A stretch of DNA of 64,000 nt from Odontocerum albicorne (lineage: Eukaryota; Arthropoda; Insecta; Trichoptera; Odontoceridae). The stretch spans positions 16,797,592-16,861,591 of the forward strand of contig OX463862.1 of NCBI GenBank assembly GCA_949825065.1, read 5' to 3'. The position numbers and the translations under genes were made by a program. How positions within the stretch are numbered: position 1 is the stretch's first letter; every line of letters starts with the position of its first letter. The notes under the pieces were generated by a model. The model saw nothing but the letters and a program-made list of their open reading frames with translations, was not told where the DNA came from and searched no databases. Shown in pieces: positions 54,276 through 64,000 of this stretch.

Positions 54276-55489
54276 CGTGGTTAACGCGCTTGACGTACAT
54301 ATGTACGAGTATGTGCAAGAGGTCGCCAGTTCTAAACCTGCGCTATTCTTAGTGTTCGGGAGAGAAATATATATTTGAGTTTAGTTTTGTACAATTCTTT
54401 TTAAAATGCATTAATTTATTATAGACATAACTTGTTGCATAAAAGGCAACTAATTTTAGTATCTGCAGCTTATCTGCGTCTTCTTTCCCTATTGGATCCC
54501 TGATATCTAGAAAGCAGTCCCACACTATTTGGCTCTATCTGCTGCTGTTTGTTTCCAATTGTGCTGCACATTAATATTTTTATGCATCCTTTTGCCCTCA
54601 TCAGCTCGCCAAAGAGGAAATTTCTTGGGAGTCTGTACTTAGGCATACAAACCACGTATCCAGACCAACGCAGGCATATACTCGACACCAGAATCTCGAT
54701 GCTACCGGAGTTTGTTATTTATACACTTCATATACCATTACGAAGATCTCCAAAAACTTGTCATTCCTCGTTTCCTCCCTCAGTCAAAGATCCAGCATAT
54801 CAATTTGAAGGGACGATATGACGAAAATCATCACGTTCCTTCAGGAATGTGTTGTAAATTTTTTGCGATAGGAACTGCACGTTCCTTCTCCGAAATTACG
54901 TATAAATGCGTGGGATCAATTTATTGGCGTTAACGTAAGATTTTTTTGCAGTTATTTTAGTTAGGAAGTAAATAAAAAGTTAAACAATAGATTAAGCTAA
55001 ATAGTTAATTAACTAAGATGGATTGCAATTTATTATACCGCGCTGTCTTATTGATAGACGTTAAATATTTTTCAATCACATCACATTTGAATAAAATATT
55101 TTTAAAACACGCGACCATTTACCTTATTTTTTTTCGATTCACAATAAGTATTTGCATGCAGGTGTATTGTATTATATTTATATTGTGAAATCATAAACTA
55201 TTTATGATATATGACTATAATGTAATATAAGTATCTCAATCGAAACATTTTCAATGTTTCTGAATTTAAAGTTTCCGCTAAACTATCAATTAACTTAACG
55301 AAATAAGGACACTTACCTACGATATGTGAGTGTCCTTATTTTGCCATGCGAAACTTAAAATCGATATATTATTTTTTTTACAATTTTTTATAGATTAATA
55401 TTTTTTATAATCAACATGTTTGACTCTTATGGCAACAAAATGAAATATTGACATAATTTATTTAACGTAAGATTAACGTTGTGGAGATA
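54276..55489. other. no recognisable gene
   Basis: A further tRNA-like piece at 54276-54350 (GGCACGTGGTTAACGCGC, GTCGCCAGTTCTAAACC), then an opposite-strand stretch at 54470-54690 that may be LINE-derived (RWSGYVVCMPKYRLPRNFLF). The rest is AT-rich. Confidence 0.35.
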
Positions 55490-55830
55490 AATGTACTATA
55501 AAAGAAGGCGAAACGAAGACATAGAAATAAATATACAATAAATGGGATGATTTCAGTAACAAGAATGAATAGACGAAAGAGTGACTAAGCGAGCATGCAA
55601 GTCAGAAGTGTAAGGTGTACGTTGAAGAGGTAGATTGAGAGAACATGGCTGAATCAAATGGATTAGATTTTAAAACAAGGTAAAGTAAGAAACAGGAATA
55701 ATATAAGAATGTGTATGACGAGATGCATGAATGTGGAAGAAGCGAAAGTTATATGCTAGGTTAGAAAAATTTGGAGATCTGTTCTCTCTGCCTACCTCCT
55801 AAAGGACACGGCGTGATGATAGTATCTTTA
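55490..55830 (+). pseudogene. LINE family A C-terminus
   Basis: Frames give RRGRLREHGxIKWIRF-like codons (TGGCTGAATCAAATGG), then CMTRCMNVEEAKVIC and WRSVLSAYLLKDTA, the standard end of this family. Many stops. Confidence 0.65.
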
Positions 55831-55944
55831 TGTACATAATTTATGTCGCTCATTGGAGGCAGAGACTTTAAAGGCTTAACATCTAGTCGATTTAATAATT
55901 TTATGTCACCATTAAGTTGATACAATCAAATAATAAAAAAAAAA

Positions 55945-56247
55945 GATTGTCAAAACATCAAAGACAGGTTATCTAAACATCAAATACAGACGATCAAAAC
56001 ATCAAAGAAAGGTTATCTAAACATCAAAGACAGACGATCAAAACATCAAAGAGAGGTTATCTTAACATCAAAGATAGATGATAAAAACATCAAAGAGAGG
56101 TTATCTAAACATCAAAGACAGACGGTCAAAACATCAAAGAGAGGTTATCTAAACATCAAAGACAGACGATCAAAACATCAAAGAGAGGTTATCTTAACAT
56201 CAACGATAGATGATAAAAACATCAAACAGAGGTTATCTAAACATCAA
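55945..56247. repeat. tandem repeat of 21-22-bp half units
   Basis: Alternating AACATCAAAGACAGACGATC and AAAACATCAAAGAGAGGTTA blocks form about seven 42-44-bp dimers. It ends directly at the SINE starting at 56248. Confidence 0.95.
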
Positions 56248-56400
56248 AATCTCGGTGGCCTAGTTGGTAAGATGCCAGTTTTCCAATTCTGGGGTTGTAG
56301 GTTCGATTAACCTTGATATCCAGTTTATTTTATTGGGAACTAATCTGGTTTTCGCTTAAATAATTTTTAACATCTTTAGGGTTGGCTGGAAGAGATTTGC
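56248..56400 (+). mobile_element. SINE, tail-truncated
   Basis: ATCTCGGTGGCCTAGTTGGT, AAGATGCCAGTTTTCC and GTTGTAGGTTCGATTAACC make up a clear head; the body is CTAATCTGGTTTTCGCTTAA; the tail starts GTTGGCTGGAAGAGATT and then decays. Confidence 0.75.
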
Positions 56401-56445
56401 GATTGTTAAAAGTACCTTTTTAAATAATTTTAGATACATTAATAC

Positions 56446-56930
56446 CATCACGCCGTTTTCCTGTTGGAAAGACAGAGATGATAGACCGGCAGACTTCCTA
56501 TCTCGAAACACATATTTCACCTCATCCACATCCATACACCTTCTTCGATTTCCTTTTTATATTTCCTTATTTCAAAATATCATTCACTTGATCCAACCAT
56601 ACTTTACTTGGTCTTCCTCTACCACGCCTTCCACTCATATTCCTATTCTATATTTATTTTGTTATTCTTTCTTCATGTATTCGTTTTACATGCCCAAAAC
56701 ATCTTCGAGTGCTTTTCTCATCTTTTTCTAATGCCTGAAGTTCACATTCATCCCTCATCACTTGATTTTGTATTCTGTAAAATATTATCACTTTATGATT
56801 TTTCTCAGTGCACGCATTTCCACAGCATTTATTCAGCTCATTTCAGTATTTTTCCACGTCCACGTTTTACTCCTATACATCGTATTGTTTTACACTTATG
56901 TTGTATATGTTTCAGAGGAATTAAACAAAA
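56446..56930 (-). pseudogene. LINE family A C-terminus
   Basis: Reverse complement of the family A end: CACTTGATCCAACCATAC, TCTTCCTCTACCACGCC, GTGCACGCATTTCCACAGC, in the same order as 9465-9840. Many stops. Confidence 0.65.
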
Positions 56931-56934
56931 ACCA

Positions 56935-56976
56935 GAACCCAGATTTTTTACAAATCTTTGTAAAAAATCTGGGTTC
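56935..56976. repeat. perfect 20-base-arm hairpin at a SINE edge
   Basis: GAACCCAGATTTTTTACAAA (56935-56954), TC, then the exact reverse complement to 56976. The right arm is the start of the SINE linker (AAAATCTGGGTTC), so SINE sequence has been copied back on itself. Confidence 0.9.
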
Positions 56977-57050
56977 CTGCGGGAATAGAATCCGCAATCC
57001 GTTTTGGAAGACAAGCGTCTTACCAAATAGGCCACGGAGATCATCGTTGT
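56957..57050 (-). mobile_element. SINE head fragment
   Basis: Minus strand: GATCTCCGTGGCCTATTTGG, TAAGACGCTTGTCTTCC, CGGATTCTATTCCCGC and AGGAACCCAGATTTTTT. It stops at the hairpin; body and tail are lost. Confidence 0.75.
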
Positions 57051-57214
57051 TGTGTCATGGTACCTCAATGTTGATACTAAAATACTGTTGTGAACTCTAT
57101 ATGTTTTAGTTCCCCATTCACTGTATTTTCTATCGCTACACGCCGTTTGATATACTTCGTAACTCTTCCCTCATCTTAGAAAATACAATCTTAATAGCAG
57201 AAATCCTCACCTGG

Positions 57215-57490
57215 CTCTAATATTTCATTAGTCTTCCATTTATAACATATCACATTTAATTTTTCTTAATATTTCATTAGTCACCCATTTATTTTTTCTT
57301 AAAATTTCATTAGTCACCCATTTACGAGTATATCACATTTAATTTTTCTTAATATTTCATTAGTCACCCATTTATATCACATAAAATTTTTCTTCATATT
57401 TCATTAGTCACCCATTTATATCACATTTAATTTTTCTTCATATTTCATTAGTCACCCATTTATATCACATTTAATTTTTCTTAATTTTGT
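57215..57490. repeat. tandem repeat, about 44-bp unit, six copies
   Basis: Unit TTAGTCACCCATTTATATCA then CATTTAATTTTTCTTAATAT. One copy has CGAGTA inserted (57323-57330), the rest do not. Confidence 0.95.
57323..57330. other. candidate mariner excision footprint (TACGAGTA)
   Basis: CCCATTTA-CGAGTA-TATCAC here; neighbouring tandem units read CCCATTTATATCAC. Confidence 0.6.
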
Positions 57491-57612
57491 CTTGGGTAAC
57501 TTTGAATTCCGCAACATTTATTCTCAGATCTTTTTCTTCACATTTCTCATATAATTTAGAAATAAATAAATAAATAAAATATATTATATAAATAAACCAA
57601 TTTCATTTAAAG

Positions 57613-58334
57613 CATAGGTTCTCAACCTTATTTAGCCCACCGCCCACTTTGAGAATATTTTTTTTTCTAAAGCCCCCCAATTTTTTTTACTTGCGAATAT
57701 GAAACAGCTATTGCCACGGTTATATTTAAACGTGTAATATTATATACTATAGTCGTAAGATAGGATATGGTATGGTATGGCCCTTGCCTATTTTTGAGTT
57801 TAAAGAAGACTGTTTCAATGAGAACAATTAAAACGCATACTTATTATATTGAAAAGTATTTTTATTAACATTCAAAAGACATTGAATTAATAACTTATCT
57901 AATGAGGTTGAATTTGATGCATTTTAAGGAGTTTGTTAATATCAGGCTCGATTTTACTTAAAAACAACCGTAAGTCGCCGCGTTCAGTAACATGGAGCTA
58001 ATTTCTCTTTTTAGTTACCAATGTTGCTACATCAATAAATCCACGTTCAGCTAAATAGGAAGATGGGAATGCTATCAGAAATCGTTGAACAATCGACCAT
58101 AATACTGGGTACAGTTGCAAAATCGGCTTCTGCAGCCAAAATTCTTGGTAGCCATTTTTTTGGTGTTTTTCTTGGTGTTTTTTTTTTGTCTTTTTTAGAC
58201 TATATTTTTTTAAATCTGCCCACACCCCTCCATGCCATCTCAACGCCCCCTAATTTTCTCTGGGTCTTCTACTGCCCCCCTGAAAGTCTCAAATGCCCAA
58301 AAGGGGGCGTTATCGCCCACGTTGAGAACCTATG
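57613..58334 (-). mobile_element. hAT element, internally deleted, 722 bp
   Basis: Ends CATAGGTTCTCAAC at 57613 and its reverse complement GTTGAGAACCTATG at 58334. The 8-bp target duplication ATTTAAAG is perfect (57605-57612 and 58335-58342). The interior carries the C-terminal part of a hAT transposase on the minus strand. Eight-base duplications and this dimerisation domain identify the hAT superfamily. Confidence 0.95.
57899..58243 (-). pseudogene. hAT transposase C-terminal dimerisation domain
   Basis: The minus strand reads YPVLWSIVQRFLIAFPSSYL, AERGFIDVATLVTKKRN, a stop, then LHVTERGDLRLFLSKIEPDI, NKLLKMHQIQPH and TAG. The FPSSYLAERGFSxxxxLxTKKRNxL...RGDLRLxLxxxxPD...LxxxHQ pattern is the end of ZBED5/SCAND3-like (Buster-type) hAT transposases. 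One in-frame stop (after KKRN) and loss of the catalytic domain make it non-functional. Confidence 0.9.
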
Positions 58335-58342
58335 ATTTAAAG

Positions 58343-58739
58343 GAAATTTCCTTGAAAAAAATTAAATGATTTAAATGACGCAAGAGAAAACAATAAATAG
58401 AATATAAAAGACAAACTGATATTACTCAATGGTTGTTAAGTTTAAAAGACAATGCAAAACAATCGGTGAATGAGATTAAACGATGTTGGGCTATTTTGCA
58501 AATCGTGAGAAAATACGACCAAGTATGGAGTAATCGATCCAACCCATGGCTGCTCGCATGGAAATCTATTCAAATCGATGCCAAACTGTGATCTTTGCGA
58601 AAAAAAAAAACATCGATTGCGCTTGATGTAAAAAACAATTATCAAATTATTTAATTAAAAAAATCGAAACAAAACATATAACGATATTTTGTTAATTCTG
58701 TAGAACCAAAAAATAAATTATTTTTCATCTCTTTTTATT
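58343..58739. other. no recognisable gene
   Basis: AT-rich; a short plus-strand segment at about 58440-58580 (GGTGAATGAGATTAAACGATG, GATCCAACCCATGGCTG) may be an old transposon trace. Confidence 0.35.
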
Positions 58740-59035
58740 TAATAAAGTAATATATATAGGACAAACATTTACTAAAATTTATATCTTGAGAACAAATTTA
58801 AGTCATACATTATAACTATGAACTAACTTAATTTTAATTTCCTACATGTCATTATATTTTTAATAATCTTAATAAATATGTAATGTAATTTCTTTGAATA
58901 AATTAACACCTACATACTACTTACTATATAACTAGATAACAATTCTTACAACTAGTTATTTAGCACGTTCATGTCCACTCGTTCAGGCTACTTGCATTCT
59001 ATCACATTCACTCAGACCTTAGTCTATATTATTTT
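58740..59035 (-). mobile_element. LINE family E 3' end, copy 3
   Basis: Reverse complement of the 3' UTR seen at 34540-34880 and 47340-47700: GACTAAGGTCTGAGTGAATG, GTAGCCTGAACGAGTGGAC, AATTGTTATCTAGTTATATA, AGTATGTAGGTGTTAATT. Confidence 0.75.
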
Positions 59036-59044
59036 TTTTGCAAA

Positions 59045-59362
59045 ATGCTTCATGAATTGAACGTACATACGAACGAACGCACATACACATCTAAAATCAG
59101 CGAATTGATTGGAAGAAAAAGCTTTATATGCCAGATGAACCATGTACACAAAAGAATAAATAAATACGTTTATCCGAAAATATGTGATGTACCACTAAGC
59201 TCCAAAAGTTTCCAACGTGAAATAGTTGGAGCGTGTGTGAAAAGAAACCATGCCCACCGCATATTTAAGTTAAAATGTAATAATTCTACCCTGAGTAGTA
59301 TGTCACCTAGAAATTATAGGAGACGTGCTGTTTCGTCATATATTAAAATATTAAAAAAATGA
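59045..59362 (+). other. unrecognised open frame, 105 codons
   Basis: ATG at 59045: MLHELNVHTNERTYTSKI, RKSFICQMNHVHKRINKYVY, PLSSKSFQREIVGACVKRNH, NYRRRAVSSYIKILKK and stop. It follows the family E tail. Charged and Cys/His-containing, but I recognise no family. It may be part of another element or chance. Confidence 0.25.
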
Positions 59363-59414
59363 ATATCGCGCAGTTATCAAGTTTCTGTCAAAATAAGGGA
59401 AACGCCCGACAGAA

Positions 59415-59800
59415 ATTAAACAACGTTTAGAGGCTGTCTTCGAAGAAGTTGCTAGGAGTTGTATGAGAAAGTGTATGGCTGAAAAGGAGGCGAAAGATGT
59501 ATTGTATTATACTTTCGTTGTATACAGTACAATCTGGTGGGCTTATTACCATGGTATTAATCTCTTTCAACCAACCAGAAATATGTTAAAGAAGCCATCA
59601 GTGAAAACAAGACTGGAATTACTTTAAAAAAAACTGGGTTCCAGCGGGATATGAACCCACAACCTTCAAGTTGGGAGACAGGCATCTTACCAACTAGGGA
59701 GGTCATCTTGTCGATGTGTATCTTGATAGGAAAGTCAAGTGCTCTATCCTCTCTTTCTACCCTGATAGGAAACGTTGTGATGGTATGTATGTATGTAAAC
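59415..59800 (+). pseudogene. LINE family A C-terminus interrupted by a SINE
   Basis: Left: EEVARSCMRKCMAEKEAKDV at 59440-59502. Right: YLDRKVKCSILSFYPDRK at about 59715-59775. Joining across the SINE (59503-59712) restores the family order EAKDVC-LDRKVW. GATGT occurs on both sides of the SINE, as expected for a short target duplication. Confidence 0.75.
59503..59712 (-). mobile_element. SINE, best full-length copy
   Basis: Minus strand from 59712: GATGACCTCCCTAGTTGGTA, AGATGCCTGTCTCCCAACTT, GAAGGTTGTGGGTTCATATC (B-box region), CCGCTGGAACCCAGTTTTTT, CCAGTCTTGTTTTCACTGAT, CTGGTTGGTTGAAAGAGATT, then AATAAGCCCACCAGATTGTA and CTGTATACAACGAAAGTATA. About 210 bases. Head and body are tRNA-derived; the tail is shared with the LINE. 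Confidence 0.85.
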
Positions 59801-59839
59801 ACTTAGTTCACGGCCATTAATACCAATAATAATTATGAA

Positions 59840-59935
59840 ACAAAAACGTTTGTAGAAATTGCTTTAAAGTAATAAATCCGCTAGATATAACGAGTATGTG
59901 CATAAAATGTTACGAGTAAAGGAATAAATATTTTT
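59840..59935 (+). mobile_element. SINE/LINE tail fragment
   Basis: AGAAATTGCTTTAAAGTAAT and AAATCCGCTAGATATAACG are a weak match to the shared tail. A TACGAGTA octamer lies at 59911-59918. Confidence 0.4.
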
Positions 59936-60249
59936 AAAAGCATTCAAAGAGTAGTCATGTTTATTTGAAAATCAAAGTAGCAGTTTATAGCTCTTGTCTC
60001 TAATTAAGTGACTTTTTAAAACCTGTTAAAATGTCTTCAAAATCTCCATAATATTTCTACTAAACCAATTACGTAAATGCCAAGAAAGCAATAATTTTGC
60101 ATCATATCTGTTCAAGTTAACTACTAAAGTTAGGTTAAAATTATAATTTTACAATAATTACACGCCTTAAATTTTATATACTTTTTATGATGCAAATTTA
60201 TAAATGCAACTTAGTGATGTGCAATCTGTAAAATATATACAAGAACAGA

Positions 60250-60595
60250 ACCATCAGCATCACATCGAAAAACGCACCTAGTTAAATCTCTTATCTTCGC
60301 AATATTTATGTACGGCGAGGAGACTTGGACTCTGAGAACAAGCGAGATATGTAGAATAGATGCATTTGACATGTGGTGCTAAAGAGAGATGTTATGTACT
60401 CCATGGATTACAAGGCGAACTAATGCTTCCATTCTCAAAGAACTAAGAATCGCCGACAAATTGTCGACGACGTGCTTTCGACAAGTCCTTCGAATCTTAG
60501 GCCACATTGCTCGTGGCTTAGGAGACAGTTTGAAGAGACTTGTGATCACTGGAAGTGTGGATGAACGATCTACTCTAGAATATAGAAATATTTTT
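60250..60595 (+). pseudogene. LINE family C, post-RT region
   Basis: KTHLVKSLIFAIFMYGEETW, TLRTSEICRIDAFDMWC and a stop, REMLCTPWITRRTNASILKE, LRIADKLSTTCFRQVLRILG, HIARGLGDSLKRLVITGSVD. This is the block K-LVKSLVFPIFLYGAETWTL...IDAFEMWCYRRxLRIPWxxxRTN...GHIAR found in insect RTE-like elements. One in-frame stop. It ends shortly before repeat A. Confidence 0.8.
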
Positions 60596-60609
60596 AATTT
60601 ATTTTTTTG

Positions 60610-60870
60610 ACATGTAGGGATGAAGAAAGAACTGCCCAAAGGGATTGATCCTTGGTGTGCACACACCAGAGTATGAAACAGATATCAGCAACGTCAAACA
60701 ATAGTCCGACATCACGGTAGAAGAAAAATGGCACGTGGCCTGGAGTTCAAGTAGCCTAACATGTAAATCAATTTTGAATATATCAAAACTATCTTTTGAC
60801 TCCAAAAGATCAGAGTAACCAATCGGTTCGAAGATTTACCGATGGAAAGCCGAAGGGAGTTAAAATATTC
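60610..60870 (-). repeat. unclassified dispersed repeat A, copy 3
   Basis: Minus strand: CCCTTCGGCTTTCCATCGG, GAGTCAAAAGATAGTTTTGA, TTTTTCTTCTACCGTGATGT and GGGCAGTTCTTTCTTCATCC. Same order as 12085-12395 and 5335-5585. Confidence 0.55.
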
Positions 60871-61709
60871 AGCAGAATGTTTGTCCTACAAACGGCATTC
60901 CAAGATGCAATGTTCTCAACACCCTATTGTCACTCTCTCGTTACCTTTAATGGTCTGCCAAGAGGCAGGAGTAGTAACTTGCAATAGAAGTAGTCGCTGA
61001 ACTTTCACTGCTAATGTCATCAGAGTACCGCATTCAATTTGATATCGTGATCTACGGTCGTCTGAGACCCTGACCTTAGCAGGGCTGTCAGTAAAGATTT
61101 GTTGTATGATTGTCGATAAATACTTCTTTTCCTTTTATCATATTGGCTTACAGGTTATAGAAGTTTACTCTTTTCCATTAAGCAATAGATTTTATAATTT
61201 TTTTAAAATTAATTTGACGCTCCTGACAGCTGGTCCTAAGCTTTTATGCAATTGGCAATAAACGACGACGAAGATGGAAAGAGCGACGAACTGGAAACAC
61301 AAACAAAGATAATTTTTGTTTGATCAAAGTCTATGGTGATTTGGACATGTGGTAGAACGAAGCCAGGAGTTGACATTGAGAGCCAGTATTATGTATGGCC
61401 CCATTAATTGAGCTTTCAACTTAAAAATCACATGAATAGACAAGCAATTCACTGTCCATCGTCGTACGCAATGATAACACTTCTACACGCTGATAAGCAA
61501 CAAAACATAGATAACTTGTATAGCGTTGTTCTATTATAAAATATCCCCTCAAGAGCGTTTTGTTTCAGAATTTATAAACAGCCGTTCATAAATGCCACTA
61601 AATACATTTAAGTAGAATTATGTCTAAAGGTATGTTTTAAACCATGATGCAAGTAATAAATAACAAGGTATTTATTTATTTTTATTTTCATTCTTATGTG
61701 TACATGGTT
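60871..61709. other. no intact gene; probable LINE traces
   Basis: 61320-61400 reads WFGHVVERSQELTLR with frame changes, a LINE GHxxR-type block. The rest is not assigned. Confidence 0.35.
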
Positions 61710-61775
61710 ATACGTGCTATATCTGACGGGGTTATTACTTTACAGCGATTTATTCCAACCAACCAGTTACTATTC
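61710..61775 (-). mobile_element. SINE/LINE tail fragment
   Basis: Minus strand: CTGGTTGGTTGGAATAAATC then AATAACCCCGTCAGATATAG. Confidence 0.5.
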
Positions 61776-62596
61776 AGCTGACTATTGTCATCAGTAATAT
61801 TGCCTGTGATATTTACAGGTTGAACCCGATTGTTTAAAAAGCTTAAAATATATTATATACAGTATAAAACAATCAAACAATAAACGCTTCTTTTGTCGAA
61901 AGAACTAATTCCAATTACTAAGAAAACTAAATACGCTTTCTTTAAAGCAATGTTCTTAAGTGTTGAAGATGTCAATATTCGAGGTCCCATTCAAAATGGA
62001 CAGTCTGCGAAACAAAGGAATGATACTTGGCTATTTGTTTTAACAAATCATTATTTCTCTACCTCAAAAAGTTTTCAGGAAACTACAACCATATATGTAA
62101 CCTATACCTATATTGTATATTCCGACTTAGTTGGATTAGTTGTTGCTCCTGTCAGCAATCCAAAGATATGAAGAAGAGAGTCTCAGATTCCTCTTCACGT
62201 TTAGAAGACCCCTAATAATAATAAAAGGACAATTTATAAAGCGCCGTTAACAGAATACACTCTTCTCGAGAGGACTTCATTTCGGTAGAGCCACTGTAGA
62301 AAACGCACTCCTGCTTGCAGATAAATATTTTTCATATTATTAGAACATAATAATGATGATGAAATACAAAATTGGTTTAATAAGAGCCTTAGGGATTTTT
62401 TTATGATCGCTGCTTTTGGTGAGTAGCCATAACCTCGTAAAAAAGCTTAACTAGCTTGAAAGCCGTATTTTTTTTTTGGGAACCACCGTCAACCAATTGT
62501 ACTATATTTTTAGCATGAATGTCAAGAGTGACGTTCGGTGTGGTGCAGTTCAGGTTGCCTGTTTTGAGACGGTCCCGTATCGTATTTATATGGTAA

Positions 62597-62598
<2 letters not shown>
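61776..62598. other. no recognisable gene
   Basis: A minus-strand open stretch at 62401-62590 (HINTIRDRLKTGNLNCTTPN) might be part of a Tc1-like transposase, but the match is too short to call. Confidence 0.3.
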
Positions 62599-62642
<44 letters not shown>

Positions 62643-62663
62643 TATATATATATATATATATAT
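62599..62663. repeat. (TA)n microsatellite bordering an assembly gap
   Basis: Alternating TA with one AGTATA interruption, running into the N block. Confidence 0.95.
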
Positions 62664-62863
62664 NNNNNNNNNNNNNNNNNNNNNNNNNNNNNNNNNNNNN
62701 NNNNNNNNNNNNNNNNNNNNNNNNNNNNNNNNNNNNNNNNNNNNNNNNNNNNNNNNNNNNNNNNNNNNNNNNNNNNNNNNNNNNNNNNNNNNNNNNNNNN
62801 NNNNNNNNNNNNNNNNNNNNNNNNNNNNNNNNNNNNNNNNNNNNNNNNNNNNNNNNNNNNNNN
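62664..62863. other. assembly gap, 200 N
   Basis: Exactly 200 N. A round number placed inside a microsatellite suggests a placeholder; the true length is unknown. Confidence 0.98.
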
Positions 62864-63649
62864 TATGACACGGAACTCATTAAACGACGAAAAGGAAAAA
62901 TAAATATGTTTGCATATTTCAATAAATAAATCTACTCAATTCCGTTTAGTTCCTTGATAAAATGATGTAATTCAACCATGAAATAGCGACATTTACTCGT
63001 ATTAAAATTAATGCATGGATAAAATCCAAATGGAAACAACAATGGGACATTTTAACAATAATGTTGACACGGGATATGTATATCTTTTCCCACACAAGAT
63101 TAAGTACCGAATTAAAACAAATATAATTTCTTACCCAATCCATTTTTAATTACTCGGGCACGATAACGTACGCGCTATTTCAATAGAGAATAAAGATTGA
63201 CAAGATTTTCGCGCGATATGTCGCCATGATGGATACTAACTAACCCATTGATATTCGATTAATTTATTATTTTAAGTTTAATTCTAATCGTATCAAGGAT
63301 GTAAACAAAATACATTAGCAATACAGAGCTAATATCACAATCAAAAGTAATCATTGGAATATACGTACTAAAATACTCAACTTAAACTATTTATAGCTTT
63401 TTCGCAAGCGTTAGAATTCAAATAATGATTTTTTTTACATAATTTTGACTAATTTAAGTATTTTAACTATTTAACTAGCAGGGTAATTTCTAGAGATTAG
63501 ATATTTTCGGGGAACGCAGACAGCGTTTAATTTTTTTATTTATGAATTTGCAAATTTTATGTTACTCGTATATAACATACGAGTAGTATAAAAAATGGAA
63601 GACTGAAAAAAAAACACAACGACAGAAAAGGATTATTAGGACATTTAAA
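62864..63649. other. AT-rich, nothing recognised
   Basis: No repeat match or credible coding. Three footprint-like octamers lie at 62994, 63563 and 63578. Confidence 0.4.
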
Positions 63650-64000
63650 GGTGCAGACTCAGCAGACACATGACACGCATGGCAACTGATCAAATGTTCA
63701 CCATCCTTAGAGTTAAAACATCTTTTGCCCAAATGCAATATGCCTATTTAGCTCTCATGACATACAATGGGGTGCCGAATTCAATAAAAGTAAACAGTTT
63801 AGGCAGTCGATCGGAGCGTGGTTGTTATTGCGACAAGAGTTTGGGTGCTTGGGCTTGCAAGAGGAATGACTTGTGGAAGAGGTTTGTGTGAGCTCTTGAG
63901 TGTGGTGCTTTTTGTTGTTTTATATTTATATTTTTGTATAAATATTTTTTTTTTGCTTTCTGATTGTGTACGATATATTGTGGGATGAATGTTTTGGTCT
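63650..64000 (+). pseudogene. LINE family F C-terminus (cut by window end)
   Basis: MFTILRVKTSFAQMQYAYLA, LMTYNGVPNSIKVN and a decayed end, then GTTTGTGTGAGCTCTTGAGTG in the 3' UTR. It matches 47800-48150 over its whole length and continues beyond the window. Confidence 0.7.

Noticed and set aside
59045..59362. ATG-started 105-codon frame as a host gene
   Set aside because: No recognisable domain, splice sites or poly(A) signal, and it is flanked by LINE fragments. It is listed only as an unrecognised frame.
62401..62590. Minus-strand frame with HINTIRDRLKTGNLNCTTP as a Tc1-like transposase
   Set aside because: Only one short block resembles the family, there are no inverted ends, and the frame runs into the assembly gap.

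Overview
This is an AT-rich stretch of arthropod, most likely insect, nuclear DNA; the order cannot be told from sequence alone. Evidence for this is the repeat fauna (mariner, Tigger/pogo, hAT, piggyBac-like, Penelope-like, several non-LTR retrotransposon families, tRNA-derived SINEs) and a GT-AG intron in the one convincing host gene. Almost all of the window is intergenic repeat-on-repeat DNA. I see no complete large protein-coding gene.

Layout. 1-7.4 kb: 3' end of a mariner, a full SINE, LINE 3' ends and decayed DNA transposons. 7.49-9.19 kb: the best host gene, a two-exon gene for a 49-residue secreted, cationic, Asn/Gly-rich peptide; its intron holds a minisatellite, a Penelope-like fragment and a duplicated 3' end. 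9.4-14.9 kb: a full-length but broken mariner, LINE remnants, a minisatellite that grew out of LINE codons, and inverted Penelope tails split by a LINE. 15.3-15.7 kb: a possible terminal exon with a poly(A) signal on the minus strand. 16.7 kb: a long TA microsatellite. 18.2 kb: a piggyBac-like MITE. 20.06-30.14 kb: a 10-kb satellite of 40-bp monomers with nested multi-kb duplications; a much older version of the same satellite reappears at 31.9-32.6 kb after a mariner remnant and about 1.5 kb of other sequence, and is followed by a Tigger element. 34-49 kb: LINE tails, SINEs (including a tandem trimer of a deleted SINE) and two mariner elements with a 5' head at both ends. 49.6-51.1 kb: a 138-bp tandem array running into a promoter-like segment. 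52-64 kb: nested SINE/LINE insertions, a hAT element with a perfect 8-bp target duplication, and an assembly gap inside a TA repeat.

Connections. (1) The SINE and one LINE family share the same 3' end, so the LINE probably mobilised the SINE. (2) The octamer TACGAGTA or its complement occurs 19 times by my count. In four places a related copy lacks exactly the extra six bases, which is what excision of a mariner with CGAG...CTCG ends would leave; such a mariner is present at both 1-189 and 39857-40446. (3) The satellite's right edge keeps the undeleted ancestor of a deletion monomer that was later spread through the array.
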